This document shows positions 12,901 to 23,075 of a stretch of 64,000 nt of DNA, in pieces. The position numbers and the translations under genes were made by a program. The stretch lies in NCBI RefSeq assembly GCF_030936135.1, contig NC_082611.1, forward strand, positions 12,353,001 through 12,417,000, read 5' to 3'. Origin of the DNA: Gavia stellata. Taxonomy: Eukaryota; Chordata; Aves; Gaviiformes; Gaviidae. The notes beneath the pieces are model-generated. The model was not told the DNA's origin and made no database searches. It worked only from the letters and a program-made list of their open reading frames with translations. The stretch's first letter is position 1; each line of letters starts with the position of its first letter.

Positions 12901-15900
12901 GAGGTTCACTGGGTTGTCTATATTTTCAAAGGCTGTAGAAAGTGCCATGTTTTGATCATTAATGGGATTATTTAGAGAACATGCACTGTACTTCTGTACT
13001 GTTCATCATGAATAACTTTGCTTCCAAGTGCAATATATGTATAGCCCTACTTTTGTTTCATTTACTGTATTGCTCTGTGCCACCCCCATTTCCCTTCTTT
13101 TCCTATGAACTATGCATACAGTATTGATTACTAGGGAAAGGCATGAGAAGTAGTTCCCTTCCTGTTTCTGATATTCCCCCAAAAGTTTTGGTGTGCATTT
13201 GTGTCACCGTTTGGCCAGCCAGTAGGGGAGATAGAGTACAGTCCTGAGAAGTGGAGCATGCTCTCTGACTGCAGCAGGTCTGTCAGCATGCACCCACCTT
13301 CTCATCATGAGTTAGGGTGTTCTGGCAAGGAGATGGGCTGGGTGGGGCTGGACTGGGAGGGACACGAAGCATAGCTTTTCCAGCTGCTTGTAAGTTAGTG
13401 AAAGAACTGGTCTGACTGTTATGGAGGCTTGGAGTGTACTGTTGTACATTTCTGGGCTATTACTATTCAAAACAACAACAAAAAGAGCATTCTTGTTAGT
13501 CTTTTGCAATATGAACCTCTTATGATGTAAGCAAGATGACTCATGGATTAATTAACAGCTATATCTGACTGTATTTAAACAAAGGGTATTCTAGGTTCTC
13601 AGCATTGTTGTCTTAGACTAGAAAAGAATAGTTGATGGAGTTGTGCATCAGCCTTTCTGAGGAGTTTTACATTTTCAGCAAGTCATTCAGCATAAGGTTT
13701 TGCTTCTGTCTGCTAGACTTAAGTGATCCATTTACAACAGAAGTAGCTTCTTTATTAAATTGAAATGGAGATAGTGGAAGTTTTAAGATGAACTTCCAAT
13801 AAAAGTTGTGTAAAAGCAATGCCATATTCAATGTTATCATTTTAGATGTTGCTGCTGAAGAGGAATGCAGATATCCAGGTCATTGCACGTTTGCGTATTG
13901 CCAAGAGGAGATAGATGTGTGGACACTGGAGCGCAAAGGAGCCTTTAGTCGAGAAGCTCTTTTTGGAGGAAACGGGAAGATCAACTTGACTGTGTCCCGA
14001 CTTCTTCAAGAACATCATGGATTATTTATGTTTCTTTGTGAGGTGCTGCTTTATTTCTAATGATACAATAAGAATGATAATACATAATAAAATTACCTGG
14101 AAAGAAATGCTTTGGTTCATGCATGACTATTTTGTAAATTTTGAAATGCATGTTCAGTAATAATCTGGCTAGCTTTAGATTAGAGACTACTTGAAATCTC
14201 CGTTAAAATCTTTAAGGCAAGGTGTATTTTTAAATGTATAAAATACATACTCTATTATTACCTGCTTTTGTATTCCAGAAATGTTTTGATCACAAACCCA
14301 GAATAATAAGCAAAAGGAACAAGGATAACTCATCTTCTTGTTCTCACCCTGCTATGCATGACTTTGAAGATAACAAGTATGTCTGAAATACCATCTCTTT
14401 AAGTTTCAAATTAAAAGCAAAGGTTTCAGGGCATTTTTTAATATTGACTTTCATTTCTTAGCTGTTCATTAACTTCTCTTCCTTGCTAACTGTCTGTTAT
14501 GCTTTGACGGTATTGGTAAGACAAACTTGCTGAACCAGGATTGTCTCATGTAACTAAACTGAAGTGAACTATTTCTTTATCAATGCATTCAAAATTAGTG
14601 ATATCCACCCTCATGTTTGAATCTTACTGGTTTTGGTGTCAGTTTAATAGCTTATCTGCCTGGTGAGCTGCATTGATGTAAATAGATGTGTGATGTTAAA
14701 TTAATATAGGAATTCATAAGTTTGCTCTTTCTTTGGTCTGTTTTGCCTGTTTTCCTGTAGTTTTAACTCACTCTTTTAAGAATAGGTTTATCTTCATTAC
14801 AGTGTCTGAAATGGACCATAGTCCTTGTTAATTCAGTTGATAAAAAGTAGTGTGAGGAAAGTGTGTTTAGTTATTCTTTGACAGTTAACAAAGACTTCAT
14901 AGTGGTAATAGTGTTAAATAAGTTTTGGAGAATTAATAGACTTCATTTTTATATGATGGAAATGTAAGTGGGAGTATTTTAATTGCTTTGTTTGTACTCC
15001 ACTTCCCTATATTGAGGAAACACTACAGCTATAAGAGCCAGGTTGTTAATGTGATGCCTCAACTTTTTCTTTAATGGTGCTCTACAAAAGAATAAGTACT
15101 TGGGTTTGTAATTAGATCAGGATATATATACTTGATAGTGGACATGGTATGCTTTCCCTCTTGGAAACCAGTGATCCAGTTGGATTGAATTCAGTAATGC
15201 TTTGCAGGAGAGGGACCTCTGGATTTCACAAGAGTACTGTTCCTTGATGTTGGGTTACGCAGCCTAGAAATGATAATTAGATGCTACTTCCTTCTTGAAA
15301 CTTTTTTGGCTTTCTGATTTCAAGTAGAAAGTGTTAAAAAGACATTTGAATAAGCTGTGGTGAGGGATGGTTATTTTCTGTGTTTTTCCACACGTGAACA
15401 AAGTAATTTTAAGGACTATCTAAAACTGACTGTTTTCAAAACAGGTGCCTTGTCCACATTTTGCGAGAAACTATGGTGAAATATTCGAAAATCCGCCCTT
15501 TTCAAGTTCGATGTCAGCTTGACCTGTGCAGGCATGAGGTACATTATGGCTGCTTACGAGAGGATAAATGCTTTTATGCTCACAGTCTGGTAGAGCTTAA
15601 AGTCTGGATAATGCAAAAGGAAACAGGTATGTTTGGTAACATGCTTGCTTTACTCTTCATTGTAATGCCACTTCTTCCTTGTCTCAGCTCCCTTCTGAAA
15701 TTAGCAACTTGGGATCAGTGCATTCACTTAGAATTTGCTGGAATCTTTCATAACAGCATATTCAATAAACAGTAATGTAAATATGATTAAAAAATGTTGA
15801 GTAGGCTACTAGCTATTCCAAATTAGCAAGTTTTTGATAATAAAAACTGTCAAAACTGCCCATTATGATCAGATTTTTTTTCCTCAAAATAAAAATAAAT

Positions 15901-18900
15901 CTTTCCAGTTCACTACTCTGTCTCTCATTAGTGTATGCGTTGATAAAACTTAAGTATTCTTCTGTTCTTGCTTACACAGGACATTTTGGCTGCTGTTGGT
16001 TGATCTGGCTTATTTTTGTTGGCTTCTTTGAGGATAACAAATTTTACTACTTCGTTTCTAGCCAATAGCTTTTCAATGACGTGTCTCTGTACTTACAGCC
16101 CATTCCTTAGTCATGAGTTCCAAACTCTCCATGACTCTTTTAAAGAGAAATTGAACTGTTAGCGGTAAATAATTTGTAGCACATAACAGTTGCTCATTCC
16201 TCCTACCTCGCTCCGTGTGACAGCAGTACTTTACATCTTAAGTAATCATGTTGGAACATTGCGATTCATAGAGAAAAAAGGGAAATGTGGCAATCCCAAT
16301 GCATTACAATGTTGCTGGCATTTTTTCCCCTTTATGTTTGTTATTTATCCTCACCTGTCCCTTCTTTGAAGAAGAGGCTTCTTGTTGCTTCAGCTTTCTA
16401 TCTAGATTCTTGTACTGGCATACTGATGTGAGATGTCATACTGACCTGAAAATTTTGGAGGAAGAAAGTCAAGTAGAGAGAGACTTCTTCGCTGATTTCC
16501 TGTTCTCTGTCCTGGGATGAGCCTTTAGAAGTTTCTGTGTGAAAGTAAAACAGTTATTTTCTTACCAGCTGCCCCTATAAAGTCAAGGATAGCAAATACT
16601 TACACTATAATTTCTGTTTTGAAGTAAGGGTTGGGTTCTCCAAGAAACTTGAGCTGCCACGGAAGGCATATTTTTTATTTTATGATTTGTTCATGCTGCC
16701 CTCATGCTTAGCCAAAGTCAGTTAAACCTCAGCCTCTGCTCTTTGAATGAGGTTCCTCTTCTGAATGTAAGGGGTGGGAAGTAAAGGAACGCTACCTCAG
16801 GAAAGAAACATTTTACCGACCCTCAAATCGAAACACAGATGTCAGTCTGTGTTTGTGTGGAATTAGAGCAGTAAATGTTACAGTGTGTGTGAACAATGTA
16901 TAACTCCAATAGGAACCTTACCCAAAGTATTTACAAGAATGGGTTTGGTTTTTTTTTTCCTGAAACAAAACCTGATTAACAGGGCTTGTTTAAAATCTTT
17001 GTAAAGAAGGCAGGGGCAATCTGGTGTCTGCCAGCTTGCATTTTGGATAGTTTTTCTGGGGTCCATAATACAATGTAGCTTTTCTAATTAGATTGTCATG
17101 AGAGGTTTTGATACAATATGTTTATTTAAATACTCAAAGATGCATCTTAAATTACAGATTGCTCAAATAAGTTAAACTTTTATGTTTGCTTTTCAATGTG
17201 ATGATATATACAATATTTCTGTTTTGGAGGCCCTCATGAGATTCTTAAGTATATATGTGTGTGTGTGTGTATGGATGTAAGTGTATATCCACACCGATGA
17301 CTGTGTGTATATGTATACAATATATAAAAAGAAAAATAGTTAAAAGCTTTGGGGCTTCAGTAGCATTCCAGTTTGAGCATGTCTGAAATTCCACAACAGT
17401 CGTAAGTGTTCAAGAACTTTTTCCCTTCCTTTGCAGGTATTTCACATGATACTATTGTTCAAGAATCAAAGAAATACTGGCAGAACATGGAAGCTAGTGC
17501 ACATGGATCACAGGTATTTTTGGTTTTCCATTAAACTAATTCTACAGTGACCTTGGTGATAATTCTTTTTCTATGTCTGTGTATAATGTAGCTTATTTTA
17601 GAAATTACTTTTTTAATGCTTTGTTCAAATAATGTCTTTCACTGTAGGCTTTCTTTGGCTTGCTCCACTTAGCTAAAATGCCTGCTTTGCTTCTATGCAG
17701 TTCCTTTTTTGCTTTGCTTATTCTGTCATAGGCGGAACATAAAACCTAAATATAATTTCAAAGTCAGCTGCCATAGAACAATTAATTATTTTTTCAATAT
17801 GTAGGACTTTTATGTGTTTTGTATATATTATCACAACTTCTGGGTACATATACCTCCATCAGAAATAAGTTAAATATAAATGCATTTGTTAAGAAAGGTC
17901 TAGTTTGAAATTACAAGCTAAACTATGACAAGGCATGCAGTGTAACATCTGCTTCCGGACATGTGTTGTAAACTTTTATCATAAGGGGTAATTCATGATT
18001 ATGTATGGATTTCTTTGCAGATACACAATACCTTTTATTGTTGTTGTTATTTTTTTGGCTTAAGATCCTTGGGAACCAAATGAAATATGGATCACTTAAT
18101 TTGAAGATGAAGTTTGTTTGTGGTCAGTGCTGGAGAAATGGTCAAGTTAATGAGCCAGACAGAAACAAAAAATACTGTAGTGCAAAGGCAAGACACCCGT
18201 AAGTAAGACCAAACAGTGAAAATTTTACCTTTTTGTCAGCCATTTAAAACCTCTTTTGGGAAACTTTGTTACTGCTTAGGAAAGTGTCATACAAGGAATT
18301 AAAAAAACCATATTGGAGCAGAACTTAGACATCTTTGTAGTACGTTAATGATTGGTAATGAGAAACACTTCAGTGGCTGTTTGTTTTGTTTTTTTTTAAA
18401 TTGTCAGTTATGGTAAAGTTTCAGTAGAATTTAGTTAAATCTCAAATATATGGTGAAAGCTTTACAAAGACCCTTTCTGGGCTTTCCTGCTTCTGCTTCT
18501 GTGTACACAGTGTGTCTTTTTTTAATAGTATTTTCTTTCATTGAATGCATCTGTTTTTCAGATGGACCAAAGATCGCCGTGTGGTGCTAGTAATGTCTAA
18601 TGAACGCAAGAAGTGGATGACCATTCGTCCTCTTCCCGCAAAGAAACAAGTGCCTCTGCAATTTGATGTATGTTAACCTAAACCTAACATTTTAGTTAAG
18701 AAAATAGGGTAACTGGAAAATACTGGTAATTGGGCTGGTTTCATCAGTTCTGCAGAAATTCCCATGGGAGTTGGTGGGAATATGTTAATAGTGTTTCTAC
18801 AGAGTTCAGCCTTAGAAAAGCACTGATCTCAAATGTTACTAGCGAAGCCCTTTCTCATCAGTGGAAATTAGTAACTTTTTAAGTGATTTAACTAAATTCT

Positions 18901-21900
18901 TACTATTCCTAGTAAGTATTTCAGAAATAGTTTAAACATATCTGTGGTCTGGTAATGTGTTAGGAGGCAAAAATCAGCCATAATTTTTGCTTCCAGCAGT
19001 TTGCTTTTTCTAACTCCAATATATGAGATTTTATAAAATAAACATGATTTTATCTTTCATGTGATCTAAATATCTGCTTGGGAAGGGAAACACTAGCCAA
19101 GACTGAAAAAAACCCCACATTTTCTACTGTCATCCATTTTACTTTCTATTCATAAGGATTTTTTTTTTTAACTCACGTTCCAGTTGTGCAATCATATTGC
19201 TTCAGGCAAGAAATGTCAGTATGATGGAAACTGCTCATTTGCTCACAGTCCTGAGGAAAGAGAGATGTGGACCTATATGAAGGAGAACAGCAGTAAGTAG
19301 AAGAGTAAATCTAACATGTTGTAAATCTAACTGTTCTGCTTTTCATTCTTGTTCCTCAGTTACTTTAAATCCACTTTCTTTCACTGTCTTTTGTAATAAA
19401 CCTTGCAGGTACCTTTTTTTTTAAATTTTAATAAGCCCAGACTGGGTATTCAAAACCAGTATTAAATAAAAATAACTGTATTATATATTTGTTGCTTGGT
19501 GTGTTTTTTAACAATAAAGTAGTTTGTATACATTTTTTAGATGTATTAGAAATAGTATATTGATCCACACAGCAATATTGTTTGGTGTTTGTATTGCCAT
19601 GTGTACACACTAGGATTCTGTTGCCAACATACGGGGGCAAGTTATTTGTGGAAGAATTCCCACCCCACCCCGCAGTGTATTTGGTGGGAATTACTATTCA
19701 CTTTCTGGTTTTGACTTGTTACCCCATTAGAGTGTTACTGGGGAGAAATAATTGAAAATCAGAAGTAATAAATGACATAAATGATAATATCATGGTCTGC
19801 AAGAAAGCAGACTAAATTTACCAAGAACTGTAGCATACTTTATGTTAGTACTTTGAAATTCAGATACTGATACACAGTGGCACGGTTGTTATCTAGTGAT
19901 GCAGTTGGTATCTGTACTTTGGGGTGCATCTTCAGAAATGGGTAACATCTTACTTTCCCCTAGATAGGCAGAAATGGGTCTTGGTAAGTAGCCGGAGATT
20001 CATACTGCTCTTGGCTCTTATCTCTAAACTGTGTAACTGTCTACATTGTGTCCTTCCTTTTTTCTTCTTACAATAGGTGGGGACTGAAATATGCTTGCAA
20101 ACTCAGTCATTCATCTAGTATTCTCAAACTCTTGCCTTAATTGCTAATTACTTATTTTAGCTTCTGCTCTCATTAGTTCAAGACTTGGAGCAGTTGTATG
20201 ACATATGGCTAAAAAGTCAAAAACCAGAAAAAGGAGATGATACCGCTGCTCAGGCAACCAAGGAAAATGGGAAGCAAATTCACATGCCGACTGACTATGC
20301 TGAAGTTACAGTAAGTAATCATAGGTATAATTCTAAATTCAAACATGTGGGGTTTTGTTGTTTTGGGTTTTTTTCCCCAGTCAGTAACATACGTTGTTGT
20401 CCTTATTTTCTTGGTGCTTCCTTAGATCATAGCTAGCCACACTAAATGCAAACTTTAGCTAACACTGTAAAGCATTTCTTCTGAATCCTCTAAAGCCAGT
20501 GGAGATCATAAACTTCGGGTGATTGTTTAAATAACTGTATCTGTTCAGGTAAACAACAATTTACAGGCCAACATAAAGAAAACATTCAAAACGTATTAGG
20601 AGCAGTTCTGTGGTTACAGTCTTGAATTCTCAATGTCTTGTTTTCAAATTCCCTGTAAAACAGGTGGATTTTCACTGTTGGATGTGTGGGAAGAACTGTA
20701 ACAGTGAGAAGCAATGGCAGGGTCACATTTCTTCTGAAAAGCATAAAGAGAAGGTTTTCCACACTGAGGACGATCAAAACTGCTGGCAGTATCGCTTTCC
20801 AACTGGATATTTTAGCATCTGTGATAGGTATGTGGTTTTTAAGATGTCAAAAATGCTGAAAAATGACAGTTCATAGTGTAAATAATTAAGGCGGTTATTA
20901 GTTTTGATAGACAAGTTTCTTGTATTTCTTGCTTTGCATACATCTTTCAACAAGAAATTAAGTAATTAACAGTACATGTAAAAATACTGTTAGAACTCAG
21001 GGAGTGACAAAGGGCCTAACTGTGGAACCAAATTAATTGCTTGTGTGATGTTAATAAAGGGTTGCAAGTTTATTGCAGCTGCATGAAATATTGTTGGTAT
21101 TATTACAAGTTTACTTAGGCATCTGCATATTAATTACCTGTGGAACACAAAAACAGCACCTAGCTGGACAGTGATACTGGAGCTTTAAGGCAAGTAGAAA
21201 TGTTGTTAGCATCAAAACAAATTTGTTAAAATCGAGTATTTGTTACTGGAAATCATTTATGAACATGTGGGAGACAACTTCCAAGACCTGTTGGTTTTTC
21301 CCAGCATTGGTTGTATGTTTTGCTGCTCCCTTTAATTCTTAAATGCAGCCTGTTTACCTGACTGCAGTAGATCTTTTTGTAAATCTGTTGAAAGTTCTTT
21401 CCAGTGTTGGAATCTTTTTGGAAGGCTAAAAACTTTCGAATCTGCATTCTGGAGTTAAAGGTTCAATTTGCTGGTAAGGATGCCTTTGTTAGTCCATTTC
21501 AAGTTAAAGATTTTGAATGCCTTAAGGATCTTGAGAAATTGCACAGCATATAAAGCAAGTTTTGTGTGCAGTCTTTGCATGGAAGCCCCCTTTACTAAAT
21601 TTTTAAGTAATAACCTAGATGTATTTGATGTTTTGAACACTAGCAGACCTCAGATATGCAGTATAAAGTGAATACAAACTGGCATGCTTATAGCTTAATA
21701 CAAAAATACTAGGATAAACTAGAATCTTAAGTCATACTGAGTACTTAAAAACCTAATTTAGTTACCAAAGGGTAATTAATTATTTGGATTTTTTTAACAA
21801 TAGTAGTTCCTTGTTTTAGTGAGTCAAATGATAAGATATTCCTTTACCTGATAAATTAAATGTTTCAAGCATTAAATGACTCAGTAAAGTAGGAGCATGA

Positions 21901-22334
21901 AGAACAGAAAGAAGAGAGCCATCTCTTGTCCTCTATAAATATTTGACAGCTGGGAAAGAAAAATATAATCAAATGCTAAACAGAGTTAATATCCTCTTAC
22001 TTAAAAAGTAAATACTCTTTCAATTATTTTTTGTTGTCCTTAATATTTTAGTTTCTTTGAAAACCATGACCAGAAGAAAATTCCTAGATACAGTAGTGAT
22101 CATGATAATTCTATGAAAACACTATTTGAAATCTGTCTTAACAGATATATGGCTGGTACTTGCACTGAAGGAAACAACTGTAAATTTGCCCATGGAAACG
22201 CTGAACTCCATGAGTGGGAAGAACGAAGACAAGTTTTAAGAATGAAGCTCAGCAAAGCAAGAAAAGACCACTTGATTGCTCCCAGTGATAATGACTTTGG
22301 AAAATATAGTTTTTTGTTTAAAGATTTAAACTAA
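850..22334 (+). CDS. ZC3H7A: ZC3H7A, zinc finger CCCH-type containing 7A (22 coding exons joined)
   Basis: Joining 22 exons gives an uninterrupted 972-residue frame ending in TAA at 22332-22334, matching the roughly 970 residues of mammalian ZC3H7A. The N-terminus starts MSNVSEERSTRQQ. TPR-like helices occupy about residues 40-150 (RNLFNEGNDVYREGDW; ALYRKAKALNELGRYKKAYD). A low-complexity Ser/Pro middle follows (about 180-440). The C-terminal half is zinc-finger rich: C448-x2-C451 with H470/C472; a degenerate CCCH at C508, C517, C523 with Tyr527 in place of His; CCCH C636-C644-C650-H654; CCCH C776-C785-C791-H795; a matrin-type C2H2 C860-C863-H876-H882; and CCCH C908-C916-C922-H926. Family knowledge: ZC3H7A/B bind RNA, including apical loops of certain pre-miRNAs. 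It lies in tandem upstream of TXNDC11. Identification is very secure; individual exon borders are hand-called but all keep frame. Confidence 0.95.
2100..2139 (+). CDS. ZC3H7A: ZC3H7A coding exon 2 (40 nt)
   Basis: Small exon between acceptor TTTTTCTAG and donor GTAATT. It completes the split Glu codon and encodes STLPYPGTQEQYE, matching the conserved LPYPGTQEQY segment. It is too short to be found by ORF length alone. Confidence 0.92.
3010..3207 (+). CDS. ZC3H7A: ZC3H7A coding exon 3 (TPR-like helices)
   Basis: Acceptor TTGTTCCAG, donor GTAAGC, 66 whole codons. Encodes residues 37-102 including RNLFNEGNDVYREGDW and NIADYANSEE, typical TPR helix pairs. Confidence 0.95.
3760..3918 (+). CDS. 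ZC3H7A: ZC3H7A coding exon 4 (TPR-like)
   Basis: Acceptor CTCCTCATAG, donor GTAGGT, 53 codons (residues 103-155). Contains KVLEDCEIALRLNENN and ALYRKAKALNELGRYKKAYD, a TPR signature. Confidence 0.95.
5317..5397 (+). CDS. ZC3H7A: ZC3H7A coding exon 5
   Basis: Acceptor TGTCTTTTAG, donor GTAGGA, 27 codons (residues 156-182): DESVIKLTQELAQKLG and IRKAYVRAK, closing the TPR region. Confidence 0.93.
5484..5525 (+). CDS. ZC3H7A: ZC3H7A coding exon 6 (42-nt in-frame small exon)
   Basis: Acceptor TTTTATTGCAG, donor GTAAGG. Encodes PPSSNSVSSDVSTQ (residues 183-196). Both borders are phase 0, so skipping would keep frame and it could be an alternative cassette. The residues are low complexity and poorly conserved compared with neighbouring exons, so this rests mainly on splice sites and frame. 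Confidence 0.8.
6349..6379 (+). CDS. ZC3H7A: ZC3H7A coding exon 7 (31-nt micro-exon)
   Basis: Acceptor CTCACTTACAG, donor GTGAGT. Encodes NSSSVEDIEL plus one base of the next Asp codon; SVEDIE is the conserved core. Skipping this exon alone would break the frame. Confidence 0.88.
6560..6625. repeat. 33-bp tandem duplication (2 copies) in ZC3H7A intron 7
   Basis: The unit begins CGGTCTCCTCAACTTGATAT. Copy 1 is 6560-6592 and copy 2 is 6593-6625, with two mismatches between them. It is a local duplication inside an intron and no function is evident. Confidence 0.9.
6939..7219 (+). CDS. ZC3H7A: ZC3H7A coding exon 8
   Basis: Acceptor CCTGTTTCAG, donor GTAAGA; completes the split Asp and encodes residues 207-300. 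Conserved segments include SVMPLQVEKVSLPSAVLANG and an acidic GEELDELLDSVPDPDESV stretch. Predicted mostly disordered. Confidence 0.93.
8871..8936. repeat. Exact 33-bp tandem duplication (2 copies) in ZC3H7A intron 8
   Basis: The unit begins GTAGCTCTGTACAGTAGTGT. Copies 8871-8903 and 8904-8936 are identical, suggesting a recent duplication. It lies 124 bp upstream of coding exon 9. Confidence 0.95.
9060..9267 (+). CDS. ZC3H7A: ZC3H7A coding exon 9
   Basis: Acceptor TTTTTTTCCAG, donor GTAAGA; 69 codons plus one base. Conserved PSVPFSASLLGTLPVSAGF and SSLENFCSPLSTFSISDPKR, in the Ser/Pro-rich linker region. Confidence 0.94.
9890..9954 (+). CDS. ZC3H7A: ZC3H7A coding exon 10
   Basis: Acceptor TATTCCTTTAG, donor GTAAGT; residues 370-391, DLSSSASRDGTPALSSNNSP then LF. 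Matches the conserved REGTPLNNSNSSLL region of the family. Confidence 0.92.
10719..10911 (+). CDS. ZC3H7A: ZC3H7A coding exon 11
   Basis: Acceptor TCTTCCAACAG, donor GTAAGG; 64 codons plus one base. Includes GPSSLFGSENYMGI, then PLEGTHELKQACQLCFVKK, whose C448-x2-C451 begins the zinc-finger half of the protein. Confidence 0.94.
12625..12786 (+). CDS. ZC3H7A: ZC3H7A coding exon 12
   Basis: Acceptor ATTGTTTCAG, donor GTATGT. Encodes EHKCKKDILIGRIKN and SWKKIRPRPTKTQYVGPYYI, closing the first Cys/His cluster and starting the next (C508). Confidence 0.95.
13846..14042 (+). CDS. ZC3H7A: ZC3H7A coding exon 13 (degenerate CCCH finger)
   Basis: Acceptor CATTTTAG, donor GTGCTG; residues 510-575. With C508 from the previous exon it gives C-x8-C-x5-C-x3-Y-C: the usual His is Tyr527, followed by C528. 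EIDVWTLERKGAFSREALFG is strongly conserved. As I recall, the Tyr is also present in mammals, so it is a family trait rather than a local mutation. Confidence 0.94.
14279..14376 (+). CDS. ZC3H7A: ZC3H7A coding exon 14
   Basis: Acceptor GTATTCCAG, donor GTATGT. Encodes KCFDHKPRIISKRNKDNSSS and a Cys/His-containing tail, SCSHPAMHDFEDN. Confidence 0.93.
15445..15626 (+). CDS. ZC3H7A: ZC3H7A coding exon 15 (CCCH finger)
   Basis: Acceptor TTCAAAACAG, donor GTATGT. Contains C636-x7-C644-x5-C650-x3-H654 (LCRHEVHYGCLREDKCFYAH) followed by SLVELKVWIMQKET. Confidence 0.95.
17252..17320. repeat. TG/TA microsatellite in ZC3H7A intron 15
   Basis: An uninterrupted (TG)n run at about 17256-17270 is flanked by TA-rich and TGTGTGTA imperfect repeats. 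Simple sequence and potentially polymorphic. Confidence 0.8.
17437..17513 (+). CDS. ZC3H7A: ZC3H7A coding exon 16
   Basis: Acceptor CTTTGCAG, donor GTATTT; residues 669-694, GISHDTIVQESKKYWQNMEA then SAHGSQ. Matches the family linker between CCCH fingers. Confidence 0.92.
18065..18198 (+). CDS. ZC3H7A: ZC3H7A coding exon 17
   Basis: Acceptor GGCTTAAG, preceded by a T-rich tract; donor GTAAGT. Encodes ILGNQMKYG and KMKFVCGQCWRNGQVNEPD, with a C-x2-C pair and a following KYCSAKARH. Confidence 0.92.
18562..18667 (+). CDS. ZC3H7A: ZC3H7A coding exon 18
   Basis: Acceptor GTTTTTCAG, donor GTATGT. Encodes WTKDRRVVLVMSNERKKWMT and IRPLPAKKQVPLQFD, a conserved basic linker. Confidence 0.94.
19184..19292 (+). 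CDS. ZC3H7A: ZC3H7A coding exon 19 (canonical CCCH finger)
   Basis: Acceptor ACGTTCCAG, donor GTAAGT. Contains a textbook C-x8-C-x5-C-x3-H finger, C776/C785/C791/H795, followed by SPEEREMWTYMKEN. Confidence 0.95.
20177..20310 (+). CDS. ZC3H7A: ZC3H7A coding exon 20
   Basis: Acceptor CTCTCATTAG, donor GTAAGT; residues 811-855. QDLEQLYDIWLKSQKPEKGD and KENGKQIHMPTDYAEVT are near-invariant in the family. Confidence 0.94.
20664..20827 (+). CDS. ZC3H7A: ZC3H7A coding exon 21 (matrin-type C2H2 finger)
   Basis: Acceptor TGTAAAACAG, donor GTATGT. Encodes C860-x2-C863-x12-H876-x5-H882, a U1/matrin-like C2H2 finger of the double-stranded-RNA-binding sort, then HTEDDQNCWQYRFPTGYFSI and C908 of the last CCCH finger. 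Confidence 0.95.
22145..22334 (+). CDS. ZC3H7A: ZC3H7A coding exon 22 with stop
   Basis: Acceptor CTTAACAG completes the Arg910 codon. The exon finishes the C-x7-C-x5-C-x3-H finger (C916, C922, H926) and continues through NAELHEWEERR to the conserved C-terminus NDFGKYSFLFKDLN and stop TAA at 22332-22334. Confidence 0.95.
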
Positions 22335-23075
22335 TACTGAGATGACACATACATGTTATCAGCTGGAAGCATAAACCAGAAAATTTGACAATAATCAAAA
22401 GCATGTGACAGAAAAGCTGCAGGTTTTCTGCTTTTATTGGCATATATTGTTCCTCCTGAACAGCAAAATATAGTAGATTTAGGGGGATTGAGCAGACCTG
22501 TCTATGCTCTCGTGAAACAGAGTGGTGATTAAAAACAAATCTGAAGTATTACGTGCTTACTCACCTTCTGTTGGACAGAAAGTTAGGAAATAGAAGGGGG
22601 GAAAGAGAGGTTATAATATCTAGGAAGCCCCCTAGTATCAGTCCTTCAGTTGAAAAACTTTAAGGTATCAAGGTATTACAAAACAGAGTGTTATGGGCTA
22701 AGAAGAAAATGATGGATGAAAATTCTTCAGATCTTTTAATGGAGAGGATTTGTTTAAAACAAAGTTTGCTACTTATCTATATGTAGGTTGCTAAAAAGGA
22801 TTTTCTTATTAAAGATTTTAAACGAAATAACCATTTAACTACAATATATGTTGAATGGGTATTTTTTCTCTATTTGTATGTTTCAATATAATTTACTGAA
22901 AAAGGATCTTGGGAGGAAAAAAGTATTAATTTTTGAAAATGAAGTAGTTAAAATTCTGTTTCTTGGTCTTTGATGTTTAAATGATGATTTTGAAAGATTA
23001 CACTTGTATGTCAGTATTGTGTATTATCGTATGGACTAATGTTGCCTGTAATAAAGAGAACTTTACACAAAGCTG
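22335..23075 (+). other. ZC3H7A: ZC3H7A 3' UTR (probable main form)
   Basis: AT-rich untranslated sequence from the stop to the first good poly(A) signal at 23050-23055. ATTAAA at about 22808 offers a shorter alternative. Later AATAAA motifs at 23785 and 23971 could give longer forms. The exact cleavage site cannot be read from sequence alone. Confidence 0.65.
23050..23055 (+). terminator. ZC3H7A: ZC3H7A poly(A) signal AATAAA
   Basis: AATAAA lies 716 nt past the stop and is followed about 20 nt later by a T/G-rich stretch (GCTGTTTTCTGCATGT), the usual downstream element. Best candidate for the 3' end of ZC3H7A. Confidence 0.7.

Noticed and set aside
13210-13235. CTCF-like CCAGTAGGGGAGA
   Set aside because: The near-invariant C of the GGC core is A, and there is no CpG-rich context; weak match.
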